Positions 1-9,693 are shown, counted from the stretch's first letter. The stretch is DNA of 64,000 bases from DATDIC01 sp963777625 (GCA_963777625.1 CAVZRO010000001.1:248001-312000); one strand, 5' to 3'. A program made the numbers and translations. Notes: generated by a model from the letters alone, not told the origin.

Positions 1-897
1 GATTCCGGCGAGATACTGGTGCGAATCGCCGCTCGTGGCGTGCAATACGTAGATGTCCTGCAACTCGCCGGGACATATCAGGTCCGCCCCGAACCGCCCT
101 TTATTCCCGGCAGCGAGGCAGCGGGCGAGGTAGTTGCGGTCGGTCCCGGCGTGACCCGGTTCAAGCCTGGTGACGGCGTGATGAGCCGGCACCGCACCGG
201 CGCCTTCGCGACGCTGGCAATCGCCCGGGACGAGGCATGCGATCCGATACCGCCCGGGCTCGGCATGGAGTCAGCCGCCGTGCTCCGCTCCGGTCACGGC
301 ACCGCCTATCACGCATTGCTGCAGCGCGGGCGTTTGCGCGCCGGGGAATGGGTGCTGGTGCATGGCGCGGCCGGCGGCATCGGCATCGCCGCCATTCAGA
401 TCGCCCGCCTGTCGGGCGCGCGAGTGATCGCGACCGCGAGCAGCGAGGCCAAGCGGGCCGCGTGCATCGAGGAAGGCGCGGAGCACGCGTTGGACTACCG
501 CGCGGGGTTTGTCGATCGGGTCAAGGAGTTCACCTCGGGCCGCGGCGTGGATATCGTCTATGACCCGATCGGCGCCACCGTAACGGAGGAGTCGCTGCGC
601 TGTCTGGCCTATGGCGGCCGCCTGTTGATCCTGGGCTTCCTGGGCGGTGGGCCCGCTAACATCCGTAGCAACTACCTGCTGATCAAGGCAATCGCGGCGA
701 TCGGCGTGTACATGGGCGGCTTCCAGGCGAACCAGCCGGACCTGTTCACGTCCAACACGCGGGCGATTCTCGCGCTGGCGGCCGAGGGAAAGATCCGTCC
801 GCGCATTTCCCACCGATTTCCGCTGGAGCGGGCCGCCGACGCCATCCAGGCGGTGATGGACCGGGCCGTCATCGGCAAGGCCGTGCTGGTCGGTTAA
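1..897 (+). CDS. NADPH:quinone oxidoreductase-like MDR protein, 5' end missing
   Basis: The reading frame is open from the first base, and the opening residues (DSGEILVRIAARGV) match the interior of the N-terminal catalytic domain of zinc-independent medium-chain dehydrogenases, so the true start lies before the window. The segment PFIPGSEAAGEVV and the Rossmann motif VHGAAGGIGIAAIQIARL are typical of the quinone oxidoreductase (QOR/CryZ) branch. No zinc-ligand cysteines are seen, as expected for QOR enzymes, which pass hydride from NADPH to quinones or enones in the cytosol. The C-terminus (AVIGKAVLVG) is the normal family ending. The exact substrate cannot be told from sequence. Confidence 0.85.
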   Translation, partial: DSGEILVRIAARGVQYVDVLQLAGTYQVRPEPPFIPGSEAAGEVVAVGPGVTRFKPGDGVMSRHRTGAFATLAIARDEACDPIPPGLGMESAAVLRSGHGTAYHALLQRGRLRAGEWVLVHGAAGGIGIAAIQIARLSGARVIATASSEAKRAACIEEGAEHALDYRAGFVDRVKEFTSGRGVDIVYDPIGATVTEESLRCLAYGGRLLILGFLGGGPANIRSNYLLIKAIAAIGVYMGGFQANQPDLFTSNTRAILALAAEGKIRPRISHRFPLERAADAIQAVMDRAVIGKAVLVG

Positions 898-1038
898 CAA
901 CCGCGTGTTGGTGCCGGTCAACTCTGCGACGTGGAGTGGAATCCGGCATCGCGGGTAACACGTTGTCGCTCGCCTGTTACAGAGCCCTCCTATCTTGCAG
1001 TGCACAACAGGGTCGCGGATCGGCAGGAATACCAGCAC

Positions 1039-2178
1039 ATGAATAAGTTGCGATTATCGCTGCTCGCCGTGGTGCTGGCTGCTGCCGCGGGCGGCGGATG
1101 GGCGCTGACCAGTCGTCACCCTGCCAACGGCGCCGCACCCCCTGCGCCTCCGCCGGCAGTGCCCGTCACCGCCGGTTCCGCCACCGCGCAGAACGTGCCG
1201 ATCTTTGCCCAGGGGCTCGGCACCGTGCAGACCATCAATGCCGTAAATGTGAAAACGCGAGTGGACGGACAGGTGATGAAGGTCTTTTTCACACAGGGGC
1301 AGGAGGTGAAGGAAGGCGATCCGCTGTTCCTGATTGATCCGCGCCCGTTTCAGGCCGCGCTCGATCAGGCGCAAGCCAACCAGCAGAAGGACCAGGCGCA
1401 GCTTCAGGGCGCGCAACTCGACCTTGACCGCTACGGCAAGCTGGTCGGCAGCGGCTTCCAGACGCGGCAAAGCTACGATGACCAGACGGCGACGGTCGGC
1501 CAGCTCCAGGGCGCGGTGAAGGCCGATGCGGCGGCGATCGAGACAGCGCAGCTCAACCTGCAATATGCCGCCATTCGCGCCCCGATCAGCGGGCGCACCG
1601 GCCTGCTCATGGTGGATCAAGGAAATTTTGTTCAGGCCGCGTCTGGCACCACGCTGGTCAGCATCACCCAGATCAAGCCGATCTACGTGAATTTCACCCT
1701 TCCGCAGAATCTCGTGGACCAGATCCGCACCGCCCAGGCCAAGGCGCCGCTGGTAGTGCAAGCCTACGACGGCAGCTCGCAGAAGCTGCTCACCTCCGGC
1801 CAACTCAGTTTCATCGACAACCATGTGGACACCACCACCGGCACCATCGCGCTGGAAGGCACATTCGCCAACGATAACGAGCAGCTCTGGCCCGGCGAGT
1901 TCGTCAGTGTCCGGCTGATCCTTGGCACCCGGCCCAATGCCGTTACCGTGCCGGTTGCTACCGTCATGACCGGTGCCAGCGGCTTCTACGCGTATGTCAT
2001 CAAGCCGGATAACACCGTGGAACGGCGTACCGTGACAGTCGCCGCGCGGCAGGATGGGATCGCGGTGATCGCCAAAGGCCTGAACGCCGGCGAAAAGGTG
2101 GTGGTCGGCGGCCAGTACCGGCTGACCAACAACACACGCGTGAAAATCGACCCCACACCACCGGCCAAGGCGAGCTGA
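1039..2178 (+). CDS. RND efflux periplasmic adaptor subunit (membrane fusion protein)
   Basis: This 379-residue protein links an inner-membrane RND pump to an outer-membrane channel. Residues about 5-22 form a hydrophobic signal/anchor without an obvious lipobox. They are followed by a Pro/Ala-rich linker, the lipoyl half-motif VDGQVMKVFFTQGQEVKEGD, a coiled-coil hairpin rich in Gln/Ala (about 115-175), the second lipoyl half (YAAIRAPISGRTG) and beta-barrel domains. I chose the ATG at 1039 because it directly precedes the signal segment; an upstream in-frame extension (from 931) has no family-like sequence. The pump gene begins six bases after the stop, so the two are surely one operon. It resembles MdtA/AcrA-type adaptors; no outer-membrane factor gene is nearby. 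Confidence 0.92.
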   Translation: MNKLRLSLLAVVLAAAAGGGWALTSRHPANGAAPPAPPPAVPVTAGSATAQNVPIFAQGLGTVQTINAVNVKTRVDGQVMKVFFTQGQEVKEGDPLFLIDPRPFQAALDQAQANQQKDQAQLQGAQLDLDRYGKLVGSGFQTRQSYDDQTATVGQLQGAVKADAAAIETAQLNLQYAAIRAPISGRTGLLMVDQGNFVQAASGTTLVSITQIKPIYVNFTLPQNLVDQIRTAQAKAPLVVQAYDGSSQKLLTSGQLSFIDNHVDTTTGTIALEGTFANDNEQLWPGEFVSVRLILGTRPNAVTVPVATVMTGASGFYAYVIKPDNTVERRTVTVAARQDGIAVIAKGLNAGEKVVVGGQYRLTNNTRVKIDPTPPAKAS

Positions 2179-2184
2179 CCGGTA

Positions 2185-5100
2185 ATGAATATTTCCGAAA
2201 CATTCATCCGGCGGCCCATCGCGACTGCGCTGCTGATGGCGGGCCTGTTCGTGTTCGGGATCACCAGCTTCATGCTGCTGCCAGTCTCGGCGCTGCCGAA
2301 TGTCGACTTCCCGACCATCTCGGTGAGTGCCCAGTTGCCGGGTGCGAATCCGGACACCATGGCCTCTTCGGTGGCGACCCCGCTGGAGCAGCAATTCGCA
2401 TCAATTCCCGGCTTGGCGCAGATGACCTCGACCAGCGGGCTCGGCACCACCACGATCACATTGCAGTTCGATCTCGACCGTGACATCGACGGCGCGGCCG
2501 GCGACGTGCAGGCAGCCATCAACGCCGCCAGTGGGCTGCTGCCGAAAGACCTGCCAAGCCCACCCACATACAAGAAAACCAATCCGGCCGACCGGCCGGT
2601 GTTGATATACGGTGTCTGGTCCGACGCGATGCCGATCCAGAACATCGACCAGTACGCCTACAACGTGCTGGCCGAATCGCTATCGCGAGTGAGCGGCGTG
2701 TCGCAGGTGCTGATCGCCGGACAGCAGACGCCGGCGACCCACGTGCAGGTCAATCCAGACGCGCTGGCTTCACGCGGCATCGGACTGGAGGATGTGCGCA
2801 CGGCGCTGGTCAACGCCACCACGGACCAGCCGAAGGGCAATCTGGAAGGCAAGACGCAGGAATTCGCCATCGACACCAACGACCAGTTGTTCAAGGCCAG
2901 TGCCTTCCGCCACATCATCGTAGCCTACCGTAACGGCGCGCCGGTGCAGGTGCAGGACATCGGCGACGTCATCAACTCCTCGCAATATGCCCGCACCGGC
3001 GCCTGGTTCGACCAGCATCGCGCCGAGCTGCTGCTGATTGAGCGCGAGCCGGGCGCCAACACCATCCAGGTGGTGGACGAGATCAAGGCGATGATGCCGC
3101 AGCTTGAAGCATCCATCCCACCCTCGGTCCATGTGGACATCGTGTCCGACCGCTCACTCACGATCCGCGCCTCCGTCGGCGACGTAGAGCGCACACTGGC
3201 GATCACCGTCAGTCTGGTGGTGCTGGTGATCTTCCTGTTCCTGCGCAAGGCGTGGGCCACCATTATTCCAAGTGTGACGGTGCCGCTCGCGCTGGTGATG
3301 ACCACCGGCATCATGTACATGCTCGGCTACAGCCTGGACAACCTGTCGCTGATGGCGCTCACCATCGCCGTCGGTTTCGTCGTGGACGACGCGATCGTGA
3401 TGATCGAGAACATCGTCCGATACATTGAAGAAGGCGAGCGGCCGTTCCAGGCGGCGCTGAAGGGCGCCGGGCAGATTGGCTTCACCATCGTTTCCATCAC
3501 CTTCTCGCTTATCGCGGTGTTCATCCCGCTGCTGTTCATGTCCGGCATCATCGGCCGGCTGTTCCGGGAATTCGCCGTCACCGTCAGCATCGCGGTGGTG
3601 GCGTCCGCGTTCATTTCGCTTACGCTGACACCGATGATGTGCTCGCGGTTCCTCACGCGCGAATCGGATCAGCCGAAGAATCGCTTCAACCGTGTAGCTG
3701 AAGGATTCTTCGACTCGATGATCCGCGGCTATGATCGCGGGCTGAAATGGGTGTTCCGGCACCAGCCGCTGATGCTGGCCATGACGCTCGGGCTGATCGT
3801 GCTGACCGGGTATTTGTATATCCAGGTCCCCAAAGGCTTCATCCCCGAGCAGGACACTGGATTCATTTTCGGGCAGGCCCAGGCGCGGCAGGATACATCG
3901 TTTGCAGCGATGTCAGGGATGGAGCAGCAGCTCGCGTCCATCATCAGGCAGGACCCGGCGGTGCAGGCCGTGGTCGGGTTTGCCGGCGCGACCGGCGGCA
4001 ACGCCAGCGAAAACACTGCGCGGATGTTCATCCAGCTCAAGCCGTTCGGCCAGCGGGATTCGGTGGAAAAAGTGATGGCCCGACTGCGGCCGAAAGTGGC
4101 GCAGATCGAGGGCGTCAAATTTTATATGCAGCCCGGTCAGGACGTGACGGTCGGCGGCCGGCTGGAGCAGGCCCAGTATCAATACACGCTCACCGACACC
4201 AACGCCGCGGAGCTGAACCACTGGGCGCCGATCATGTTGCAGAAGATGCAAGGGATGAAGCAGGTTACCGATGCTGCCTCCGACCAGCAGATCGCCTCGC
4301 CGCATATTGCCGTGACGGTCGATCGCGATGCGGCCTCTCGCCTGGGTCTGTCGGTGGGGCTGATCGACCAGACGCTGGACGATGCGTTCGGACAGGAACA
4401 GGTGACGACGGTTTATACCGACACCTCGCAGTACAAGGTCATCCTGGAAGTGCAGCCGCAGTTCCAGGAAGATCCGTCGTCCCTGGCGCACATCTATGTC
4501 GCCAGTGCCTCCGGGGCCCAGGTGCCGTTATCTACCATTGCTCATGAAACCACCAAGGTGGAGCCGCTGACAGTCAACCATCAGGGCGTGTTCCCGGCCG
4601 TGACGCTGTCGTTCAATCTGGCGCCGGGCACCTCGATCGGTCAGGCGGTGGATGCGATCGACGCGGTCGAGACCCAGCTTCGTGTGCCGCAGACATTGCA
4701 GGGCTCGTTCCAGGGCACCGCGCAGGCATTCCAGTCGTCCCTGTCATCGACCCCGGTGCTGGTCGCCGCGGCGATCCTGGTCGTGTATATCGTTCTGGGG
4801 ATGCTCTACGAGAGCTTCATTCATCCCATAACGATCTTGTCCGCGCTGCCCTCCGCTGGCGTCGGCGCACTGCTGATGCTGATGATCTGCGGCTACGATC
4901 TTAGCCTGGTGGCGCTGATCGGCATCATCCTGCTGATCGGCATCGTGAAGAAGAACGCCATCATGATGATCGATTTCGCGCTGGTGGCGGAACGCGATGA
5001 AGGCAAAAGCCCGCTGGACGCGATCCATGAAGCCTGCCTGTTGCGTTTCCGCCCGATCATGATGACCACCATGTGCGCGTTGTTCGGCGGGCTGCCGCTG

Positions 5101-5301
5101 GCGCTGAGCTCGGGGGCGGGATCGGAACTGCGTCGTCCACTGGGGATCGCGATTGTCGGCGGACTGCTGGTTTCGCAATGCCTGACGCTATACACGACGC
5201 CGGTTATCTACCTGTACCTCGACCGGCTCGCGCACCGGCTCGGCCGCCGCCACCCGCGGTTGTTGCCGGCACAGCAACCGGCTGAGGAAGTGCACCGCTA
5301 G
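2185..5301 (+). CDS. RND multidrug efflux pump, permease subunit (HAE1 family)
   Basis: This 1038-residue protein has the normal length for AcrB/MdtB-type proton-driven drug exporters. The start (ISETFIRRPIATALLMAGL) is the classic amphipathic lead-in and TM1. Two large periplasmic loops follow TM1 and TM7. The proton-relay pair in TM4 is D401-D402 (GFVVDDAIVMIEN) and the matching lysines are K922-K923 in TM10 (GIVKKNAIMMIDFAL), so the pump looks functional. It shares an operon with the adaptor just upstream. Sequence style is closest to MdtB/MdtC; the substrate is unknown. No TetR or two-component regulator gene adjoins it, so its control is not visible here. Confidence 0.95.
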   Translation: MNISETFIRRPIATALLMAGLFVFGITSFMLLPVSALPNVDFPTISVSAQLPGANPDTMASSVATPLEQQFASIPGLAQMTSTSGLGTTTITLQFDLDRDIDGAAGDVQAAINAASGLLPKDLPSPPTYKKTNPADRPVLIYGVWSDAMPIQNIDQYAYNVLAESLSRVSGVSQVLIAGQQTPATHVQVNPDALASRGIGLEDVRTALVNATTDQPKGNLEGKTQEFAIDTNDQLFKASAFRHIIVAYRNGAPVQVQDIGDVINSSQYARTGAWFDQHRAELLLIEREPGANTIQVVDEIKAMMPQLEASIPPSVHVDIVSDRSLTIRASVGDVERTLAITVSLVVLVIFLFLRKAWATIIPSVTVPLALVMTTGIMYMLGYSLDNLSLMALTIAVGFVVDDAIVMIENIVRYIEEGERPFQAALKGAGQIGFTIVSITFSLIAVFIPLLFMSGIIGRLFREFAVTVSIAVVASAFISLTLTPMMCSRFLTRESDQPKNRFNRVAEGFFDSMIRGYDRGLKWVFRHQPLMLAMTLGLIVLTGYLYIQVPKGFIPEQDTGFIFGQAQARQDTSFAAMSGMEQQLASIIRQDPAVQAVVGFAGATGGNASENTARMFIQLKPFGQRDSVEKVMARLRPKVAQIEGVKFYMQPGQDVTVGGRLEQAQYQYTLTDTNAAELNHWAPIMLQKMQGMKQVTDAASDQQIASPHIAVTVDRDAASRLGLSVGLIDQTLDDAFGQEQVTTVYTDTSQYKVILEVQPQFQEDPSSLAHIYVASASGAQVPLSTIAHETTKVEPLTVNHQGVFPAVTLSFNLAPGTSIGQAVDAIDAVETQLRVPQTLQGSFQGTAQAFQSSLSSTPVLVAAAILVVYIVLGMLYESFIHPITILSALPSAGVGALLMLMICGYDLSLVALIGIILLIGIVKKNAIMMIDFALVAERDEGKSPLDAIHEACLLRFRPIMMTTMCALFGGLPLALSSGAGSELRRPLGIAIVGGLLVSQCLTLYTTPVIYLYLDRLAHRLGRRHPRLLPAQQPAEEVHR

Positions 5302-5369
5302 GGCAGATCGCGCTTGACTGGAATCAACCCGATTCCAGGAGCGAGTGAATTTGCGCGCAAATAGAGAGC

Positions 5370-5402
5370 CAGAGCATCTTCAGTCATGCTGAAGATGCTC
5401 TG
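5370..5402. repeat. perfect 14-bp inverted repeat downstream of the RND pump
   Basis: The left arm 5370-5383 (CAGAGCATCTTCAG) is exactly complementary to 5389-5402, with a 5-base loop. The position, 68 bp after the pump stop, suits a transcription terminator. However, no T-run follows on either strand, so it may instead be an extragenic palindrome or an RNA-stability hairpin. Confidence 0.6.
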
Positions 5403-5507
5403 GGACCGCCCTGGCTTGGCTGTAGCAGCGTTCCCGTTCAGGAATTATCAATCTGAAGGCGCCAGGCTGGTGACATGATCTCACCGGGTTCGCTGTCCGC
5501 GTTCAGC

Positions 5508-5543
5508 ACCGTCCCAGGTCTCGGCACCGTCCCAGGTCTCGGC
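5508..5543. repeat. 18-bp tandem duplication
   Basis: Two exact copies of an 18-bp unit (ACCGTCCCAGGTCTCGGC) lie head to tail in non-coding DNA. The start of a third copy decays after four bases. This looks like simple slippage; no function is apparent. Confidence 0.8.
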
Positions 5544-5762
5544 AACGTTCGGTCGGCCGAGGCGCTGCGTCCGTTCGGGCGCACGGACCAGGCGCCAAGC
5601 GCGACGCGATCGGCGCCGCAAAGCAGCGGCACTGGCCAGCCGGACGGTGGATCTTCACCGTCCCGCACGCTGCCACGCGGTTCGTTGCTGGACCTGACCG
5701 TCTGAGCCCGGGTCTGACCAGCAGGGTTGATCGGCAGGGCGGGACGCGTCACGCTGGCTTTC

Positions 5763-6320
5763 ATGCCAGAATTCATCCGCCGCATTCCGGATGGCGACAA
5801 CCGGGAACGGCTGATCTGCCCCGACTGCGGCCATATTGCTTACGAGAACCCGAAAGTGGTGGTCGGGACAGTGGTGGTCGCCGACGGTGCCGTCCTGATG
5901 TGCCGCCGCGCCATCGAGCCGCGAAAAGGATTCTGGACACTGCCCGCCGGCTATCTGGAGCATGGGGAAACGCTCGAGGAAGGCGCGATCCGGGAAGCCC
6001 GGGAAGAAGCGGAGGCTGATATCGCGCTCGACGGCATCCTGGCCGTGTTCAGCGTCAGTCGGATCGGTCAGGTACAGATCATGTTTCGCGGCCGGTTTCT
6101 CCCGGATGGTGCACCGCCGCGTTTTGCGCCGGGTATCGAGAGCCTGGAGGTCGCTCTGTTTCCGTGGACCCAGGTTCCCTGGCCGGAAATTGCGTTCCCG
6201 ACGGTTCGCTGGGCGCTCGATGCATGGCGCACGGTGGGACCGGCACCGCTCGGCCGCCCAGCAGGCAACCCCGCCGAGGATCCGCGCGGCGTCCAGCGCA
6301 TCTCTCCCCGCCCCGCCTGA
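5763..6320 (+). CDS. Nudix hydrolase with N-terminal CPxCG element
   Basis: This protein of 185 residues begins at ATG 5763 (MPEFIRRIPDGDNRERLICPDCGH); an in-frame upstream ATG (5727) adds only twelve non-conserved residues. A CPDCG half zinc-ribbon comes first. The Nudix box follows: G(YLEHG)E TLEEGAI REAREEAEAD, in which the usual final Gly is replaced by Ala. Nudix enzymes hydrolyse nucleoside diphosphates linked to another group, using Mg2+ bound by the REAREE glutamates. NUDIX proteins with this N-terminal signature are common in alphaproteobacteria and often annotated as ADP-ribose or NADH pyrophosphatase-like. The substrate here is not known. The last 25 residues are low-complexity. 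Confidence 0.88.
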   Translation: MPEFIRRIPDGDNRERLICPDCGHIAYENPKVVVGTVVVADGAVLMCRRAIEPRKGFWTLPAGYLEHGETLEEGAIREAREEAEADIALDGILAVFSVSRIGQVQIMFRGRFLPDGAPPRFAPGIESLEVALFPWTQVPWPEIAFPTVRWALDAWRTVGPAPLGRPAGNPAEDPRGVQRISPRPA

Positions 6321-6494
6321 CCGCAAGCCGCGGCAGGCCAGGACGGCGTCGTTGCCACCCCTGTTCACAGCCTTGTGACACGTCGACCACCGCCAGATGC
6401 TGCCCCACCGCCCGCTGCACGGCATGATGGTGGAATGGCTATCCGGCCTGTCACACTTCCAGCAGCGCAGAGCAAATAACCGACCGGTGACCCG

Positions 6495-8858
6495 ATGCGG
6501 CTGACCACGCGTCTGACGCTGCTGATGCTGCTGTGCATGGCGCCGATGATGGCCGCTCTGATCTACACCCAGATCGTTCTGCGTCAGCGACGCACCACGG
6601 ACGTGGAAGCCTTGGCAATGCGCCAGGCGGAACTGGCCAACGCGGATCTCGACAGCATACTGGAAGGGGGACGGCAACTTCTACTGGCCAGCGCCGAATC
6701 CAGCGCCATCGCCGATATGGGGTCGGCTTGCAACGCACGGCTCGCGACACTCGCGGCCAACTTGCCTGCATACCAGTTCCTCGCGGTGGTCGACGCGAGT
6801 GGTCGGATCGGCTGCGCGTCCACGCCGGCGCTGCTCGGCCATCCCGCGGCCGGCTGGCTGGCCAGTCTGGCGCCGGAGGGCTTCAGCCCCGGGGTTTATG
6901 CGACTCAGCCTGGCATCGCAGCCCCATTTCTGCCGCTGGGTCTGCGGTTCGCGTCGACTGGCCCGGCTGGCAAGGCGGGATCGAAAGCAATAGTTGCAGC
7001 GCTAAACCTGGACTGGCTCGGCCGACACCTGGAACAGGCGGAATTGGGGCGCGCGGGCGAATTCCGGCGCAGCCGCGTAACGGCGCTCGACCGGGCAGGT
7101 ACGGTGATCGCCCGCTATCCGGACCCGGGCGAGTGGCTCGGCAAGCCCGGTCCTGATGGCATGCGGGCATTGGTGACTCGGTCCGAGATGGGCGTTGCTC
7201 GCCTCGGCCGGCCGGGCGGCCCGCAATACGTGGCGGGATACGTACCTGATGCTCCGCCTCCGGCCGGCATCACCATTGTCGCGGCGCTAACCCCATCCGA
7301 CCTGCTGGGCGAGATTGACCGGCTGGCAATCCCCGAGGCGCTGCTGATCGCCCTGTCGACCATCCTCGCCGCGGCAGCCGCAGCGCTGTACGCCCGCCAT
7401 GTTATTTTGCGGCCGATCGGATCGCTGCTGACCGCAACGGCACGCTGGACGCAGGGCGACCTCATGGCGCGGGCCAATCTCGCCGAGACCGGCGAATTTG
7501 GCGTTTTGGCGAAATCCTTCGACGCGATGGCCGAGGCGCTCGAAATGCGGGAGCAGGAGCGCCAGCAGCACGCGGAGACATTGGAAACGCGCGTGACAGA
7601 GCGGACGCGGGAGTTGTCAGACAGCAACAACCGGCTGCAGGTGGAGATCGCGGAGCGTGCACGCAGCCAGGTGGCTTTGCAGGAAGGGCAGAAATTGCAG
7701 GCGGTGGGTCAGCTCGCCGGCGGCGTCGCCCATGATTTCAACAACCTCCTGGCAACCGTGCTGGGCAGTCTGGAGCTGATCCAGCACCGTATCGCGACCG
7801 GGAATGTGGATCGCGAGCGGATCAACACACTGGTGAACCGTGCCTCCGACGCGGTGCAACGGGGTGCGCAGCTCACCTCTCGCCTGCTGGCCTTCTCGCG
7901 CCGCCAGCGGCTTGAACCGCGACCCGCCGACCTCAATCAGATCGTCAACGAGCTGCTCAGCCTTGCCGGCAGCACGATCGGCCACCGGGTGCGAACCCGC
8001 ACCGAGCTGGCTGCGCAGCTCTGGCCGGCGCTTGCCGATCCCGGGCAAGTGGAGGCGGCACTGCTCAATATCTTCTTGAACGCACGAGATGCGATGACGG
8101 AAGGCGGGGAGCTGGTGATCCGGACGTCGAACGAGATGCTGACCGCGGCCTCGGAGGATGGGTTGGGGCCGGGGCGGTATGTGTGTGTCACGGTGGCAGA
8201 CACCGGCATCGGCATGACACCAGAGGTGCTGCGCCGGGCGGTTGATCCGTTCTTCACTACAAAGGGTCCCGGCTGTTCCGGGCTGGGGCTGAGTCAGGCC
8301 TACGGACTGGCCATGCAGTCCGGCGGCACGCTGCGCCTGCAAAGCACGCCGGGCCAGGGCACCGAGGTATCGTTGCTGCTGCCGTGGGCGGGCGAGGACA
8401 CGAAGCGGGCGCCGGTGCCGACCCATGCCGACCGGGCGCGAATGGCTCCCGCCATTCGTGTGCTGCTGGTGGACGACGACCCCGAGGTGCGGCAGGTGAC
8501 CGCAGACATGCTGCACGATCTGGGATGCATAGTGGTCGAGGCGGCCAGCGGGGCGGAAGCATTGCGGCTGATCCCGGGCGCGGCACCGGATCTGCTGGTG
8601 CTCGACTATGCCATGCCCGACATGAACGGGCTTCGGCTGGCACAGGCGATGCGGGATGTGGGCGTATCTGCTCCGGTGCTGCTGGCCACTGGCTATGCCG
8701 AGCTGGAACATACCGACGAAACGACGGCCGCGGTGCTGAATGCGATCCTGCGCAAGCCGTTCACGCTGCGGGAGCTGGCGGCGGTGATCAACCGCCTGCT
8801 GCACCAGCCGGCGGAGGGCTCGAACGTGGTGGAGCTGCGACGCCTGGGGCAGCGCTGA
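6495..8858 (+). CDS. membrane-bound hybrid histidine kinase with C-terminal receiver
   Basis: This 787-residue protein has TM1 at about 7-29, an extracytoplasmic cache-like sensor (about 30-265) and TM2 at about 277-299. A HAMP linker and a coiled coil (about 345-400) follow. The dimerisation/phosphoacceptor segment (AVGQLAGGVAHDFNNLLAT) carries H413. The HATPase domain includes the N box (ALLNIFLNARDAM), the G1 motif (DTGIGM) and the G2 motif (GLGLSQAYG). A receiver domain (from about 652, VLLVDDDPEV) carries the phosphoacceptor D704. There is no DNA-binding output, so it probably passes phosphate to a separate histidine phosphotransferase or response regulator not encoded here. The stimulus is unknown. 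The 3' end overlaps the convergent crotonase gene by 71 bp. Confidence 0.9.
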   Translation: MRLTTRLTLLMLLCMAPMMAALIYTQIVLRQRRTTDVEALAMRQAELANADLDSILEGGRQLLLASAESSAIADMGSACNARLATLAANLPAYQFLAVVDASGRIGCASTPALLGHPAAGWLASLAPEGFSPGVYATQPGIAAPFLPLGLRFASTGPAGKAGSKAIVAALNLDWLGRHLEQAELGRAGEFRRSRVTALDRAGTVIARYPDPGEWLGKPGPDGMRALVTRSEMGVARLGRPGGPQYVAGYVPDAPPPAGITIVAALTPSDLLGEIDRLAIPEALLIALSTILAAAAAALYARHVILRPIGSLLTATARWTQGDLMARANLAETGEFGVLAKSFDAMAEALEMREQERQQHAETLETRVTERTRELSDSNNRLQVEIAERARSQVALQEGQKLQAVGQLAGGVAHDFNNLLATVLGSLELIQHRIATGNVDRERINTLVNRASDAVQRGAQLTSRLLAFSRRQRLEPRPADLNQIVNELLSLAGSTIGHRVRTRTELAAQLWPALADPGQVEAALLNIFLNARDAMTEGGELVIRTSNEMLTAASEDGLGPGRYVCVTVADTGIGMTPEVLRRAVDPFFTTKGPGCSGLGLSQAYGLAMQSGGTLRLQSTPGQGTEVSLLLPWAGEDTKRAPVPTHADRARMAPAIRVLLVDDDPEVRQVTADMLHDLGCIVVEAASGAEALRLIPGAAPDLLVLDYAMPDMNGLRLAQAMRDVGVSAPVLLATGYAELEHTDETTAAVLNAILRKPFTLRELAAVINRLLHQPAEGSNVVELRRLGQR

Positions 8859-9618
8859 GCGGAGCACGTTTGCGTTGCAGGAAGGCCTGCATCATCCGGG
8901 TCGGCTCGTCGGTATTCCAGGCGGCCACGAAACTATCGATCCCGCGCGCAATGGCCGTGCTGACCGGCAAGTCCTCCCAGGCGGCGATCAGCTCCTTTTG
9001 CAGACGCAGCGCCTGCGGGCCGGCAGAGAGGATGGCGGTCAACGAGTGTTCGAGGGCGTCGTCCAGGCTGGGTGGCGGGGTGACTTCCTCGATCAGGCCC
9101 CAGGCGAAGGCGCGCTGCGCGTCGATGATTTCCCCGGTGAGCAGAAGACGGCGGGTGCGGCCCCAGCCGATCAGACGAGGCAGCAGGGCGGCCTCCACCA
9201 CCGAGGGAATGCCGACCCGCACTTCCGGCATGCCGAAGCGGGCATTATCAGCGGCGACGCGCATATCGCAGGCAGCGGCAATCTCCAGCCCGGCGCCGAG
9301 GACGTAACCCTGGAGACGAGCGATCACCGGAACGGGCAATCGCCGGAACACGTCGCAGGTCTGATGGACGAGAGTGATGAATTCGCGCGCGGTGCTTGCG
9401 TCGAGCGCGGCCATCTCGCCGATATCGGCGCCGCCAATGAAGGCGCGGTCACCGGCGCCGCGAAGAATCAGCGCCCGTAACGTGGGGTTCTGCCTCAGTG
9501 CGCTGGCTGCTGCTATCAGCTCTTGCATCAGCGCGCGGTTGAGCGTGTTGAGGCGGGCGGTGTTGTCGATGGTGATGGTGGCCACGCCACGCTGATCGAT
9601 GGAGCTGGAAATGGGCAT
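8788..9618 (-). CDS. enoyl-CoA hydratase/isomerase (crotonase) family protein
   Basis: This 276-residue crotonase hydrates 2-enoyl-CoA or carries out a related CoA-thioester reaction in the cytosol. The oxyanion-hole segments FIGGADIGEMAAL and YVLGAGLEIAAACD are present. Both catalytic glutamates of hydratases are kept: one in GAGLE and the other in FGMPEVRVGIPS. About 20 C-terminal residues rich in Ala/Pro/Ser extend beyond the usual end and are encoded in the 71-bp overlap with the sensor kinase gene, so the stop codon may have been lost and regained. The substrate cannot be assigned. It is transcribed alone, back to back with the DUF2889 gene. Confidence 0.88.
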   Translation of the reverse strand: MPISSSIDQRGVATITIDNTARLNTLNRALMQELIAAASALRQNPTLRALILRGAGDRAFIGGADIGEMAALDASTAREFITLVHQTCDVFRRLPVPVIARLQGYVLGAGLEIAAACDMRVAADNARFGMPEVRVGIPSVVEAALLPRLIGWGRTRRLLLTGEIIDAQRAFAWGLIEEVTPPPSLDDALEHSLTAILSAGPQALRLQKELIAAWEDLPVSTAIARGIDSFVAAWNTDEPTRMMQAFLQRKRAPLSAAPGVAAPPRSSPPPAGAAGG

Positions 9619-9693
9619 GTGGGCTACCTGCGGGGCTTGCGGTTGGCCTGCCGCAGTGCCTTATCCGCTGCTGCACTGCAACAGGAGTTGTCG

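Larger units (their letters stand above)
5302..5762. other. 461-bp intergenic region with two short repeats
   Basis: No convincing gene is present between the pump and the Nudix gene. The stretch contains a perfect 14-bp inverted repeat (5370-5402) and an 18-bp tandem duplication (5508-5543), both listed separately. A 76-codon open frame from 5475 translates the duplication into a Gly/Pro repeat and has no good ribosome site, so I did not call it. Confidence 0.5.

Noticed and set aside
5475..5705. 76-codon ORF with repeated Gly/Pro motif between the efflux pump and the Nudix gene
   Set aside because: It is produced by an 18-bp tandem duplication, has no ribosome site and no family-like sequence.
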